From positions 1,364,001 through 1,428,000 of the forward strand of contig NZ_JAHPZX010000001.1 in assembly GCF_021325795.1 (NCBI RefSeq): a stretch of DNA of 64,000 bases, read 5' to 3'. The notes under the pieces are model-generated. The model had not been told where the DNA came from. It made no database searches and saw nothing but the letters and a program-made list of their open reading frames with translations. Every line of letters starts with the position of its first letter. The stretch's first letter is position 1. Of this stretch, positions 47,271-55,255 are shown one piece after another. The stretch is from Bordetella sp. LUAb4 (GTDB lineage Bacteria; Pseudomonadota; Gammaproteobacteria; Burkholderiales; Burkholderiaceae_B). Position numbers and translations under genes: made by a program.

Positions 47271-47507
47271 CTAGGCGTGTATTCGTGGGTAGTAAACGAC
47301 GTTCACAGGACGACTTTCCGGGCCGCCGCTCGCGGCCGTGCTGCCCCCGTTTGACTGCATCCACCCTGTAGGATCTACGGCGATGTTGGCGTATCCCCCC
47401 GTTTCCGGAATCATGTTGAGCACGAAATTTCGACCCGCTGATGGGACATGAAAGTGCGATCTGTTCGAGTCGCCTTGGCGCGTACCCGCAGTTCTTGCAT
47501 TTGCAGT
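47271..47507 (-). CDS. Silent tail-fibre C-terminal cassette D
   Basis: 78 codons on the minus strand, 'TANARTAGTRQGDSNRSHFH' to 'ESRPVNVVYYPRIHA'. Shares a site-3-to-site-4 segment with cassette C, tail to tail. It would need two inversions (sites 3-4, then 3-5) to be expressed. The 'SHFH' element is like the His-bearing knobs of collar-type fibres. Confidence 0.8.
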   Translation of the reverse strand, partial: TANARTAGTRQGDSNRSHFHVPSAGRNFVLNMIPETGGYANIAVDPTGWMQSNGGSTAASGGPESRPVNVVYYPRIHA

Positions 47508-47508
47508 G
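47493..47508 (-). repeat. Inversion site 4 (- orientation)
   Basis: CACTGCAAATGCAAGA on the minus strand, identical to site 3. It ends the expressed cassette B segment and begins cassette D. Confidence 0.85.
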
Positions 47509-47517
47509 AAGCGGACG

Positions 47518-48534
47518 TCAAGCATGGATCCGAGGGAGAAGAGAAACATTCAGTGGGCGTGTTTCTGTCGATGAGCGAGTCACCCTTGCGGAATCGAAAG
47601 CGAGCTGATGGTTGGTGGCGCGGGAACCCAGGTTCGGAGCATTCGTGCTCGCATTGCCGCCGAACATCGCTCCATCCGAACTGAGAAAATCGTTATACCC
47701 GTCTACCATGCCTACGATCCGCTGCAACGCGTCCAATTGTCGCCCAGCGAGCGGTCTCACATTTGCAGTGTCAGCGTCAGTTCCTGTGTATCGCCGGAAC
47801 ATATTGCGTAAATCCGGGAGCTGGAACTTGTCGCCGGCATCCACGAAATAGTGGGCGCCGACGTTGGCGGTCCAGGTTGCCTGGTCTTTCACCAAACCGT
47901 TTTCCTGCGCATAGCCCCATAAGCCGGCGTAAGCGGTTTTGCTAAGAAGGCCGCCTACGGCGTCGACTTCGTTGGGTAGGGGGACGGTGGTGTGGCCGTC
48001 CAGAGGGCGGCCGCATAGGGGGGAGCGGTAGCCAGTGAAGTAGGTTGTACTGACCCAAATCCAGATTTCGCCACATTCAGCGATCACTACCGGGCCGACA
48101 TCCTGGGTCGGAAGGGCGAGGATGGAGCAGACTCTTGGCAACGACGCCCACGCGGGTGAACTGCCCGCGTCCGGGTCGGACTTGTTGTCGTCGGCCGCAC
48201 TTATCCACAACCTGGTGCCGTCTGCGCTTCGCAAAATGGCTGACAGAGGATAGCCACCAATCGCATTGGCAAAGTCGCTGTCGTAGGGATACCCGCCGCC
48301 AGCTTGAATCCAACGCACGGCAGAACTCAGAAAGTTCAGGATGCCGTTGAAGTCTTTTCCATTGGGTGGCACGCCGCCGGCCGCCAGTGGGGTCATGGTC
48401 AGCGGTGGGAAGCCATCCGTGAAGGATGCCGCTCCAGGCGCGATGCCAGCCTGCGATGCCTCGGGAATCGTGTTTTTGGCGCCGCCATCAGCAAATGGCA
48501 CCGCGGATCTGTTGGGAAAATCGCTGGCCTTCAT
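47518..48534 (-). CDS. Tail fibre with exchangeable C-terminus (currently tip B)
   Basis: 338 residues. Constant region: residues 1-255, with an N-terminal domain ('VPFADGGAKNTIPEAS', 'GFPPLTMTPLAAGGVPPNGK', 'DFNGILNFLSSAVRWIQAGG') shared with the other fibre and a collar-like segment 'GDKFQLPDLRNMFRRYTGTD'. Residues 256-338 are cassette B, entered through inversion site 5. The start has GAGGAA six bases upstream. The tip is predicted to contact the target cell surface, so switching should change host or target range. The paralogous N-terminus probably docks on the baseplate. Confidence 0.88.
   Translation of the reverse strand: MKASDFPNRSAVPFADGGAKNTIPEASQAGIAPGAASFTDGFPPLTMTPLAAGGVPPNGKDFNGILNFLSSAVRWIQAGGGYPYDSDFANAIGGYPLSAILRSADGTRLWISAADDNKSDPDAGSSPAWASLPRVCSILALPTQDVGPVVIAECGEIWIWVSTTYFTGYRSPLCGRPLDGHTTVPLPNEVDAVGGLLSKTAYAGLWGYAQENGLVKDQATWTANVGAHYFVDAGDKFQLPDLRNMFRRYTGTDADTANVRPLAGRQLDALQRIVGMVDGYNDFLSSDGAMFGGNASTNAPNLGSRATNHQLAFDSARVTRSSTETRPLNVSLLPRIHA
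47755..47770 (-). repeat. Inversion site 5 (- orientation), crossover point in the expressed fibre
   Basis: CACTGCAAATGTGAGA on the minus strand, in frame inside the fibre gene where it codes T-A-N-V-R. It is the right boundary of the array and the point where alternative tips are joined. Confidence 0.88.
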
Positions 48535-48659
48535 TTAAAGATTCCTCATCTGACTAAGAGACCACACCGAAATGTTTTCCACCGAAAGCCGGACTGGGCT
48601 ATCCCAGTTTTCGAGGGCCAGCCTACTCATTCTTCACAAATTAGGTCGTAGCAAACCCA

Positions 48660-49991
48660 CTAATATTTGATGACTACTAGGCCGAACCCGCCCACTGCAC
48701 CTGTCCCAGAACTCGAGGAACCACGCCCCCCGCCTCCTCCCCCAGGAGCACAACCACCAGCCGACTCCCCCCCTCCCGCACCGCCACCGGGTCCACCGAA
48801 CGCCCCTGCACCGCCGATACCGCCTACCGCGCCGACCCCCGGACTGCCCTGCGACCCGTATCCTCCCCCGGCGTTCAGCAATCCCCCGGAGCCGACACCT
48901 CCCGGCCCGCCGTTACCCGATCCATTTGGCTGACCGCCAATTCCTCCAGAAGCGCGCAGAAAAGATCCGAACGTTGTCGTCCCTCCAGTTCCCCCAGCGG
49001 TGCCCACATTGCCGGTATCGCCCCTGCCGGGCGCGCCACCCAGGCCGACAGTGCACTCAATTACTTGCCCTGGTGTGACCGCATATACACCACGGGCATA
49101 CCCGCCCCCACCGCCGCCTCCCGCAGCCCATGTGTTGATGGAAAGTCCAACCCCGCCCCCGCCTCCTCCACCGCCCCAAACTTCAACGTCGACCCAATAA
49201 ACGTCTGCCGGAACCGTCCAAACCCCATTCGCATTGAAATATGCGAGCCCATGATTCCAAGCGTAGCTTCTCTGTACTTGTCCCAGCTGGACGGCGTGCG
49301 TCGACGCAGTCGCAGCACCAACTTGCTGGGCTGGCAGGACGATTCCGGTCCCGTCGCCATGCACATTCGCCGCACCACCCTGAGCCAGGGCAACGCCACT
49401 GCCCGATGCGGTTTTGCAAGTGACCGAGAAACTTCCAACGGTTCCGTTGACGACGAGCCACTGCTGACGAGTTTCGGGGAAGATGAGATTGATATTTGCT
49501 GATAACGTCCCAGCCAAGGTGATGATCGGCTTTGCATACTGAGCGGCCGTAAGCTGGACATCAGCGGTCGATAAACCCGTGATCGCCGCAAGCCCCTGGT
49601 TGAACGCAGGGACCCAGTCTCCATTACCAAGCTCAGGCCGCGTCTTGTTGTTATCCACGACGCTGATCCAGAACCCATCCAAGAGTTCGTTCAGCAGCAC
49701 CGCGCCTTTTGGATAGCCACCGATGGCAGTTGCGAAGTCAGCGTCGAAGACATATGAGCCCCCTGTCTGGGCCCATCGCGACACTGAGGAGATGAGGTAC
49801 AAGATCCCATTGAAATCAGCGCCGGTCGGCGGAATTCCGCCTGCTGCGATGGGTGTCATCGTGATAGGTGGAAAACCCACCTCCAATGACGCCGATCCTG
49901 GCGTTGGCAAGGGGGCTGTTGGAATGATGTTCTTGGTCCCGCTATTCGCGAACGGCACCTCTATCAACGCCGGCTTGTCGCTAGCTTGCAT
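48660..49991 (-). CDS. Tail fibre/spike with glycine-rich C-terminus
   Basis: 443 residues. The N-terminal 110 residues are paralogous to the variable fibre ('VPFANSGTKNIIPTAP', 'GFPPITMTPIAAGGIPPTGA', 'DFNGILYLISSVSRWAQTGG'). Middle: beta-rich. From about residue 285 a glycine-rich domain with 'VEVWGGGGGGGGVG', many GG/GA steps and 'GFGLVVIKY' at the end, as in glycine-rich tail-fibre adhesins whose loops read receptors. ATG 49991 overlaps the previous gene by 11 bases. No inversion site lies in it, so this fibre is fixed. A 125-base gap separates it from the variable fibre. Confidence 0.82.
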   Translation of the reverse strand: MQASDKPALIEVPFANSGTKNIIPTAPLPTPGSASLEVGFPPITMTPIAAGGIPPTGADFNGILYLISSVSRWAQTGGSYVFDADFATAIGGYPKGAVLLNELLDGFWISVVDNNKTRPELGNGDWVPAFNQGLAAITGLSTADVQLTAAQYAKPIITLAGTLSANINLIFPETRQQWLVVNGTVGSFSVTCKTASGSGVALAQGGAANVHGDGTGIVLPAQQVGAATASTHAVQLGQVQRSYAWNHGLAYFNANGVWTVPADVYWVDVEVWGGGGGGGGVGLSINTWAAGGGGGGGYARGVYAVTPGQVIECTVGLGGAPGRGDTGNVGTAGGTGGTTTFGSFLRASGGIGGQPNGSGNGGPGGVGSGGLLNAGGGYGSQGSPGVGAVGGIGGAGAFGGPGGGAGGGESAGGCAPGGGGGGRGSSSSGTGAVGGFGLVVIKY

Positions 49992-50682
49992 ACACCACTC
50001 CCGTAAACATCGTCCCTTGCCCGAATGGCGCGAAGGTATCGACCCCCGCCTCGGCAAATCCGAACACGTTCGGCACGGGGATCTGCGCTATCGACACCGC
50101 GACCGCCGCCGGCCGGGGTACGGCATTCGATTGCGTCATGATCGCCATCTCGAACGGCTCCAGATAGAACTCGAACGTGAACCGCATCTGCATGTCGCCC
50201 AGATCGTTCACGTAGCAACGCCCTCTGTCCTGGAATAAGTTCTGCAGCAGCTGATTCAAACTCGGCGCGGTGCAGTCCGATATGTTGGCCAAGGCTTTGA
50301 CCAGAATCAGCGTGCGGTACGCTTCGTCGGGCAGTGTGTAGCTGTCCAACGTCGGTTCGCCATTCGCGAACGGTGCCTGGCCGAACGGTTGGGGGCCGAG
50401 CGTCGCGCTCGCCGCTGTGTAGGCTTCGTCGAAGCCTAGAGACACATTCGCTCCAGGTATCGTCAACTGCCTCCCCACATTCACAATCCTCCCCCAAATA
50501 TCCAACCCAAACCCCTCCGCGGTATGCACGTTCCACACGTAGTCGTAGAACGCATCCAGATCCGCATCCGGGTTGATGTAGTCGTCCATGTTGTTGCACA
50601 ACTGGACGAGCGTCGGGCTGTTGGCGTACTGGCTGATAAATGTCTGCGCGACGCGGCCGGGTTTGGGCTTGATGTCGGTCAT
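49981..50682 (-). CDS. Baseplate wedge/tail protein, DUF2612-like (gpI position)
   Basis: 233 residues. 'AQTFISQYANSPTLVQLCNN', 'YDYVWNVHTAEGFGLDIWGR' and 'YRTLILVKALANISDCTAPS' with 'LNQLLQNLFQDRGRCYV' match the DUF2612 phage tail family that follows gpJ in simple contractile tails. It should link the wedge to the fibres. Overlaps gpJ by four bases. The last 40 residues repeat 'FAEAGVDTFAPFGQG', similar to a phrase in the middle ('QPFGQAPFANG'). Confidence 0.75.
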   Translation of the reverse strand: MTDIKPKPGRVAQTFISQYANSPTLVQLCNNMDDYINPDADLDAFYDYVWNVHTAEGFGLDIWGRIVNVGRQLTIPGANVSLGFDEAYTAASATLGPQPFGQAPFANGEPTLDSYTLPDEAYRTLILVKALANISDCTAPSLNQLLQNLFQDRGRCYVNDLGDMQMRFTFEFYLEPFEMAIMTQSNAVPRPAAVAVSIAQIPVPNVFGFAEAGVDTFAPFGQGTMFTGVVYAS

Positions 50683-51884
50683 ACCAGCTTCACCGTGATG
50701 TCGTTGGCATTGATCGTCGGCCGGCTATCGATGGGTACGGTGTAGCTGGCCAGCGTGGCAGTGTCAGGGCCAATCAACAGAGACAAAATCGATACATTGT
50801 TCGCCAACGCCACCACCGGTGCGTAATACCGGCTGGCGAATAGTGTCGCGCCGATGCGCGCTCGTACGCCGCCGTCAGCGCCATCGAAGGCGTCGATGAT
50901 GGCCTGCCTGGTCAAGGGCACGATGTCCGCCGGCAGCGCGGGATCGTTGGCGATCTCTACGGCGAACTTGATCGGCAAGGCCTGCGCGGTTTGCCACGTG
51001 ACGCGATACGTCGGATAAGGATACGCATACCCCGTCTTGTCCTGCACCTCATATGAGGTGTTGCCGTTGTAATTCGCCCCCAAGGATTTCTTGCGCCAGA
51101 TGGCATGCGCGATGTCCTCGACGGCGCCGCCGAAAACAGCGATCCAGATCGAATGCGGCGCCAACGTCACGTTGCCTATCGTTATCGGCGCCGCGGTGAC
51201 GTTCTCCGCCGCATACGCATCAATCACACCGGCAACATTCAATACGTTGGCATAAATGGACTGCAGTGAGTTGACGGCATTCAGGGCAACGGACTGCCTG
51301 CGCCTGTCTTCGAACTCCGCGCGGCTTTCGACATTACTGCCGGGCGTGCCGTCCTCGGCATTCAATACCGAGTCCCAGCCGGTGATCGATTGGTAAATCT
51401 GATTCAGCTGGCCGACCGGGCACGCGATCGGTCCGTTCGTCGAACATGCGAACGCCAAATCGACGGAGCCCGACGCCGGTATCGTGCCCTGCTGGGTACA
51501 CAGATAGATGCTGCCGTCCGTCGCCTTCGCCTGCGCGCCGACAGGAATGATCGTTCCCGCCAACCCCATGCAGGTCGCCACCACCGCTGTTGGTGTGCCA
51601 GGCTTGCGCTCCAGAAAATAAATATACCCGATCGCATCCTGCATGCGCCCTTCAGCGAAAACGGGATTCACCTGGTTCACGATGCTGGCAATCTCATCGT
51701 TCTTGCGTCCGATGATGGCCGTGGTACTCGTGGCCAATTGGCCTTGCGGGGTTTCCAGCGCGCGATTCATCCCTCCGCCGAAAGCGGCGTCCTGGTCGGC
51801 CTGGACACCATCCAGAATGGACGATTCAGCCGGCAATACCAGACCCTGCGGAGTCCACTGGATGGCTGGAACACGAGTCGCCAT
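50679..51884 (-). CDS. Baseplate J-like wedge protein
   Basis: 401 residues. 'ESSILDGVQADQDAAFGGGM', 'TPQGQLATSTTAIIGRKNDE' near the N-terminus and 'AEDGTPGSNVESRAEFEDRR' in the middle are typical of baseplate J/gp47-like wedge proteins, which start sheath contraction. The ATG at 51884 has TGAGG six bases upstream; an earlier in-frame start would overlap gp25. Seven bases after gp25. Confidence 0.88.
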   Translation of the reverse strand: MATRVPAIQWTPQGLVLPAESSILDGVQADQDAAFGGGMNRALETPQGQLATSTTAIIGRKNDEIASIVNQVNPVFAEGRMQDAIGYIYFLERKPGTPTAVVATCMGLAGTIIPVGAQAKATDGSIYLCTQQGTIPASGSVDLAFACSTNGPIACPVGQLNQIYQSITGWDSVLNAEDGTPGSNVESRAEFEDRRRQSVALNAVNSLQSIYANVLNVAGVIDAYAAENVTAAPITIGNVTLAPHSIWIAVFGGAVEDIAHAIWRKKSLGANYNGNTSYEVQDKTGYAYPYPTYRVTWQTAQALPIKFAVEIANDPALPADIVPLTRQAIIDAFDGADGGVRARIGATLFASRYYAPVVALANNVSILSLLIGPDTATLASYTVPIDSRPTINANDITVKLV

Positions 51885-51891
51885 GCTTACC

Positions 51892-52242
51892 TCAGAAAGT
51901 GACGTTGTGAGCAGCGCCATCGCTGTCGGTGACCAGGATCAGGCCGGTGAATGTGCGCGCCTGCAAGGCCAGGCCTACGCAACGGGCGGCCGCGACGCCT
52001 GGCACGGTCATCGCCGCGCGCTCGATCTGCGTACGTATCAATGACTCCGGCGGCCACGCACCGAGAATCTGCTCGAAATAAGGCACACCCTTGGTGGTGT
52101 CGTAATACAGTTCACCCAAAAACAGGCGCACCGCACTGGCGACGTCCTGCGCCATGGCATAGGGTTCATCGGCGACCGCCCAATTACCCGAAGCATCCAG
52201 CACCAGGTCCCATGCGCGTTGATCTAGCAGCATCGTTTTCAT
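51892..52242 (-). CDS. gp25-like sheath initiator / baseplate protein
   Basis: 116 residues, the usual size for gpW/gp25-lysozyme-fold wedge proteins. 'QDVASAVRLFLGELYYDTTK' and 'GVPYFEQILGAWPPESLIRT' are the conserved core. It nucleates the sheath on the baseplate. Overlaps the spike gene by four bases. Confidence 0.82.
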   Translation of the reverse strand: MKTMLLDQRAWDLVLDASGNWAVADEPYAMAQDVASAVRLFLGELYYDTTKGVPYFEQILGAWPPESLIRTQIERAAMTVPGVAAARCVGLALQARTFTGLILVTDSDGAAHNVTF

Positions 52243-52994
52243 GATGTCGGCGGATTGGTTTGACCGCCCTTGCCGTTTTCAGCATGGGTATGGCCGGTAA
52301 GGCTGATGCCGGAAGCATTGACGTCGGCATTCACCTGCAAAGGGCCCTGCATCGTGGCCGCGCCGCCACGTGGGCCGGCGCCCTGCGTCAACGAGCCATC
52401 CAGTTCTATCGACGCTGCGGATACTTTGACGTCCGCATCGGCGCTTAATGTGATTCCCTTCGATGCCTGCAATGCGATATCGGGCGCGGACAGGCGGATC
52501 GAGGTCGGGGATACGATGTCTATCCCGTCTGCGCCGAAGCGGATGTATTGCTTCGGCACGCCGTTCAACACGCCCCCAAAATAAATGCCATCCGCCATGT
52601 CGAAGGACCGCGCCGATCCGGGGTTGGCTTGTCCCTTGGTCGCCTTGACCGAGGATATGTCGCGACAGGCATATGCGGCCAGGCCGATGTCGCCTACCCG
52701 TGGATCCAGGATGACGGCGTTGTCGCCACCTTGAAGACGAAAGTACGGCAGGTGATAAACGGTGCCATGCGGTACGGCATTACCGGCGCCGTCGACCTGG
52801 TTCACTAAAGGCTGCACGTCTACATAACCCACCGGCTCCAAGCCGCCGCTATTGGTCACGGACACGACACGCACCAGGTCGATGGTGCGTACTTCCTTTA
52901 GCAGTACGCTGCGGACCAGGAATAGCAAGGCACCGAGTTGGCTATTGCCCTCGCCAGGGGCAAGCAGGCCGGTGTATCCGGTTTCATTTGCCAT
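52239..52994 (-). CDS. Baseplate spike, Gp138/gpV-like membrane-puncturing protein
   Basis: 251 residues. N-terminal OB-like part: 'RVVSVTNSGGLEPVGYVDVQ', 'YFRLQGGDNAVILDPRVGD', 'IGLAAYACRDIS' (Gp138 N-terminal type). The second half is a repetitive beta-helix-like shaft ('VSPTSIRLSAPDIALQASKG', 'ITLSADADVKVSAASIELDG'). The end has 'GHTHAENGKGGQTNPP', an H-x-H metal motif seen at spike tips. It pierces the outer membrane on contraction. Overlaps the hub gene by 11 bases. Confidence 0.88.
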   Translation of the reverse strand: MANETGYTGLLAPGEGNSQLGALLFLVRSVLLKEVRTIDLVRVVSVTNSGGLEPVGYVDVQPLVNQVDGAGNAVPHGTVYHLPYFRLQGGDNAVILDPRVGDIGLAAYACRDISSVKATKGQANPGSARSFDMADGIYFGGVLNGVPKQYIRFGADGIDIVSPTSIRLSAPDIALQASKGITLSADADVKVSAASIELDGSLTQGAGPRGGAATMQGPLQVNADVNASGISLTGHTHAENGKGGQTNPPTS

Positions 52995-54294
52995 TCTTGG
53001 GCCTCACGCAAGTCAGCTGCGTAGTCCATCCGCCGGCACTTGCGGCGGCGCCGGATGCCGCCGCCGCTGCGGCTGCTCCACCTGCCGGCGCACCGCCACC
53101 TGATCCACCTCCCTGCCCTCCCCCTCCTGTTCCACTCCCTGCTTTTGCCGCAGTCGCGGCAGCGGCACCGGTCGCGCCCGCACCCGCGGCACCACCCCCG
53201 CCGCCGCCGCCGCCCGGGCTGGCCGCCATCAAGGCCGAAAGCGTGTGCTTATAAGCCGTCACCACCCACAAGCCATTCGCCATGCCGAGCGAAGTCCGCA
53301 CCATCACGAGCATCCCCAAGGACCAGGACGAGCTCTCGGGGGATGACGCCTTCGTGGCCGAGGTTTGATCCGCGGTCGGCGTTTTACCTCCGGGAGCCGG
53401 TTTTCCTGATGCAGCCAATGCCGCTGTTTGCACCAAGCCCGAGCTTGAGCCAAACGCCGAACCGGAACGGGAGCCCGAACCGGATCCTGAAGCGGAACCC
53501 GGCTTGGACCCAGACCCCGCCGGCTTCGGTGGCGACAAATCATCCCCCACCGACCACGCATCCACCAACGACGCCGATAGCGACGGGTTGTAGAGCATAT
53601 TCACCGTGACGCCACTCGAGGTAAACGAGGGATACCCCATCAACCCCGTCTCGGGGGAGATCTCCACCGCCGCGCTCTGCCGTCCCGCATCGGGCGGCCA
53701 GATTGCCAAGATGCCGTGCTCGATGGAATACGGAACATTCGCTGCCCGCGCACACGCCTTGACCTGATCCAACGCCGTGCCGGGAAAATACGACGGCGGC
53801 AGCTTGACCGATACGCCATTGCCTTCAAAACCCAGTCCCATCTGAACCGCTTTGCTTTCCATGAACGTCTGCACGTCCACCGCGTCTTTGAAAGAACTCG
53901 GAGGCACCGGCTTTACCGCGCCCGTCAGATGCGTCGTCGCCGTCACATGCCATGCAACATCGGGTAGCTTCCCGTAGTCCGCGACCGAAGCATCGATCTC
54001 TCCATCGAAGACCATTCCGTACATGCCGCGCTCATCGCCCGCAAAGACACGGATGCGGTTCTTACGCAAATCCTGAACATAGGGTCCGGTCGTCGTCAGG
54101 CAGTTGAGCATGTCGGCCGACAATCCCCATACGGCCAACGTCAGTTTCGAACTCGACTGGGATCCCATTAAAGCGCTCTCGACGCCCACCGAACACCGAT
54201 ATCCCGACAGCGTCACATCCGGACCTGGCTCATCTCCCTTGTCGCCTTGTCCAAGATTGACCGTAATATCGATGCGACGCATGGCGAAACTCAT
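52984..54294 (-). CDS. Baseplate hub protein with low-complexity C-terminus
   Basis: 436 residues. The N-terminal 235 residues form a hub domain ('CSVGVESALMGSQSSSKLTL', 'LRKNRIRVFAGDERGMYGMV', 'TFMESKAVQMGLGFEGNGV') like those of DUF-type gpD/gp27 hubs in simple myophages. From about residue 255 long Gly/Ser/Pro/Ala-rich runs take over, broken by one ordered piece 'GMLVMVRTSLGMANGLWVVT'. The low-complexity runs are unusual for a hub, which normally must fit tightly around the spike. Confidence 0.75.
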   Translation of the reverse strand: MSFAMRRIDITVNLGQGDKGDEPGPDVTLSGYRCSVGVESALMGSQSSSKLTLAVWGLSADMLNCLTTTGPYVQDLRKNRIRVFAGDERGMYGMVFDGEIDASVADYGKLPDVAWHVTATTHLTGAVKPVPPSSFKDAVDVQTFMESKAVQMGLGFEGNGVSVKLPPSYFPGTALDQVKACARAANVPYSIEHGILAIWPPDAGRQSAAVEISPETGLMGYPSFTSSGVTVNMLYNPSLSASLVDAWSVGDDLSPPKPAGSGSKPGSASGSGSGSRSGSAFGSSSGLVQTAALAASGKPAPGGKTPTADQTSATKASSPESSSWSLGMLVMVRTSLGMANGLWVVTAYKHTLSALMAASPGGGGGGGGAAGAGATGAAAATAAKAGSGTGGGGQGGGSGGGAPAGGAAAAAAASGAAASAGGWTTQLTCVRPKNGK

Positions 54295-54590
54295 GACTCG
54301 CCATCCTCCAGATATAAAAGCTGGAAGCGATCGCCCAAACCCGAATACGTCGGGTCGTCGTATCCATGGAGATCGGCAAATGCCAGATCACCCGAGAAGC
54401 CTTGATAAGCCGTACGCACAATGCGTAAACGGTCCAGGCAACGCACGGTGCGAACAATGACCTTGTTGTACACGGCGAGATCCAGAAACAGCCCCGTCGA
54501 CTTCTGATAAACATTGATCTGGCAGTTCTGCCTGCCCAACAGCACACTCAAGGTCTGCGAAGGCACGGCGCGTAATGGGATGACTCTCAC
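54291..54590 (-). CDS. Baseplate plug-like small protein (Pam3 gp18/DUF6983-like)
   Basis: 99 residues. 'LRAVPSQTLSVLLGRQNCQI', 'VYQKSTGLFLDLAVYN' and 'GFSGDLAFADLHGYDDPTYS' with a final 'RFQLLYLEDGES' match the small plug protein between the tube end and spike in simplified contractile baseplates. Overlaps both neighbours by four bases. Confidence 0.75.
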   Translation of the reverse strand: MRVIPLRAVPSQTLSVLLGRQNCQINVYQKSTGLFLDLAVYNKVIVRTVRCLDRLRIVRTAYQGFSGDLAFADLHGYDDPTYSGLGDRFQLLYLEDGES

Positions 54591-55255
54591 TTGATGTCTC
54601 CCACGGCCACCGACCTGACCACGGACGTGCTGGCAGTCGGCATCGCTTGTACCTGGCCATCGTTGACGGGATCGGCGCCGCTGGGTTCCTTCACTTGGGA
54701 AAACAATGCCGTGGCGGAAAGATTGACCTCCTGGAAAGCCAGATCGACGAGCAACATCGTCGGGCCGCCGGTCACGGCCTGAGGCGTTGGCACCGACTGC
54801 CCATACGTGAACTTGATCAGATTGACGTTGGCGAACGCCGCCTGCGGCGTCACGATGGAGTAAAGCTCCGTCGAACTCACCATAAGGCTGATCTTCGTGA
54901 GGAAAACCTGGCAGTCGGCAGCATTGCCGCTGAAGGCCATCTTGACCTCGTTGCCTATCGGCGCCACGACCTTGTTGTAGGAAGAGAAGGCGCGAGCGTT
55001 ACCGCTGAAACCCACATCAAGCGGATAGCTGGCGATGCTGGCCGAGCGAGTGGCGGAGATACTGATGAACGTATCCGGCTCCAAAGCCAAACCGCCATCC
55101 TGGGTATAGATTCCCCATACCGAGGAACCAAATAGCAAGCCACCCGCGGCGTTGTAGACGCTCTGTTCCAGATAAGGAATCGATAGCGAGAAATCGCGCG
55201 GCAACGGTGGCACGCCGGGTTTGGGAGGGACCGCTGGGTATGGGATCAAAGGCAT
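54587..55255 (-). CDS. Tail tube/baseplate junction protein, unnamed family
   Basis: 222 residues. Proline-rich N-terminus ('YPAVPPKPGVPPLP'), then beta-rich sequence ('GGLALEPDTFISISATRSAS', 'YPLDVGFSGNARAFSSYNKV', 'MLLVDLAFQEVNLSATALFS'). I recognise the position (after tape measure, before plug and hub) from KPP10- and Pam3-like tails but not a named domain. Likely the distal-tube or hub adaptor. Start shares a base with the tape-measure stop (TAATG). Confidence 0.65.
   Translation of the reverse strand: MPLIPYPAVPPKPGVPPLPRDFSLSIPYLEQSVYNAAGGLLFGSSVWGIYTQDGGLALEPDTFISISATRSASIASYPLDVGFSGNARAFSSYNKVVAPIGNEVKMAFSGNAADCQVFLTKISLMVSSTELYSIVTPQAAFANVNLIKFTYGQSVPTPQAVTGGPTMLLVDLAFQEVNLSATALFSQVKEPSGADPVNDGQVQAMPTASTSVVRSVAVGDIK

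Larger units (their letters stand above)
47493..47770. repeat. 278-bp perfect inverted repeat, right copy
   Basis: Covers site 5, the expressed cassette B and site 4; partner of 46661-46938. Either a real duplication or an assembly product of mixed inversion states. Confidence 0.85.

Noticed and set aside
46411-47770. Diversity-generating retroelement as the cause of fibre variation
   Set aside because: No reverse transcriptase or template repeat is present; cassettes differ as whole blocks bounded by short sites, which fits inversion instead.
48667-48933. Proline-rich + strand frame opposite the glycine-rich fibre
   Set aside because: It is the antisense image of glycine codons in the fibre gene; similar proline- and arginine-rich frames occur opposite the hub.
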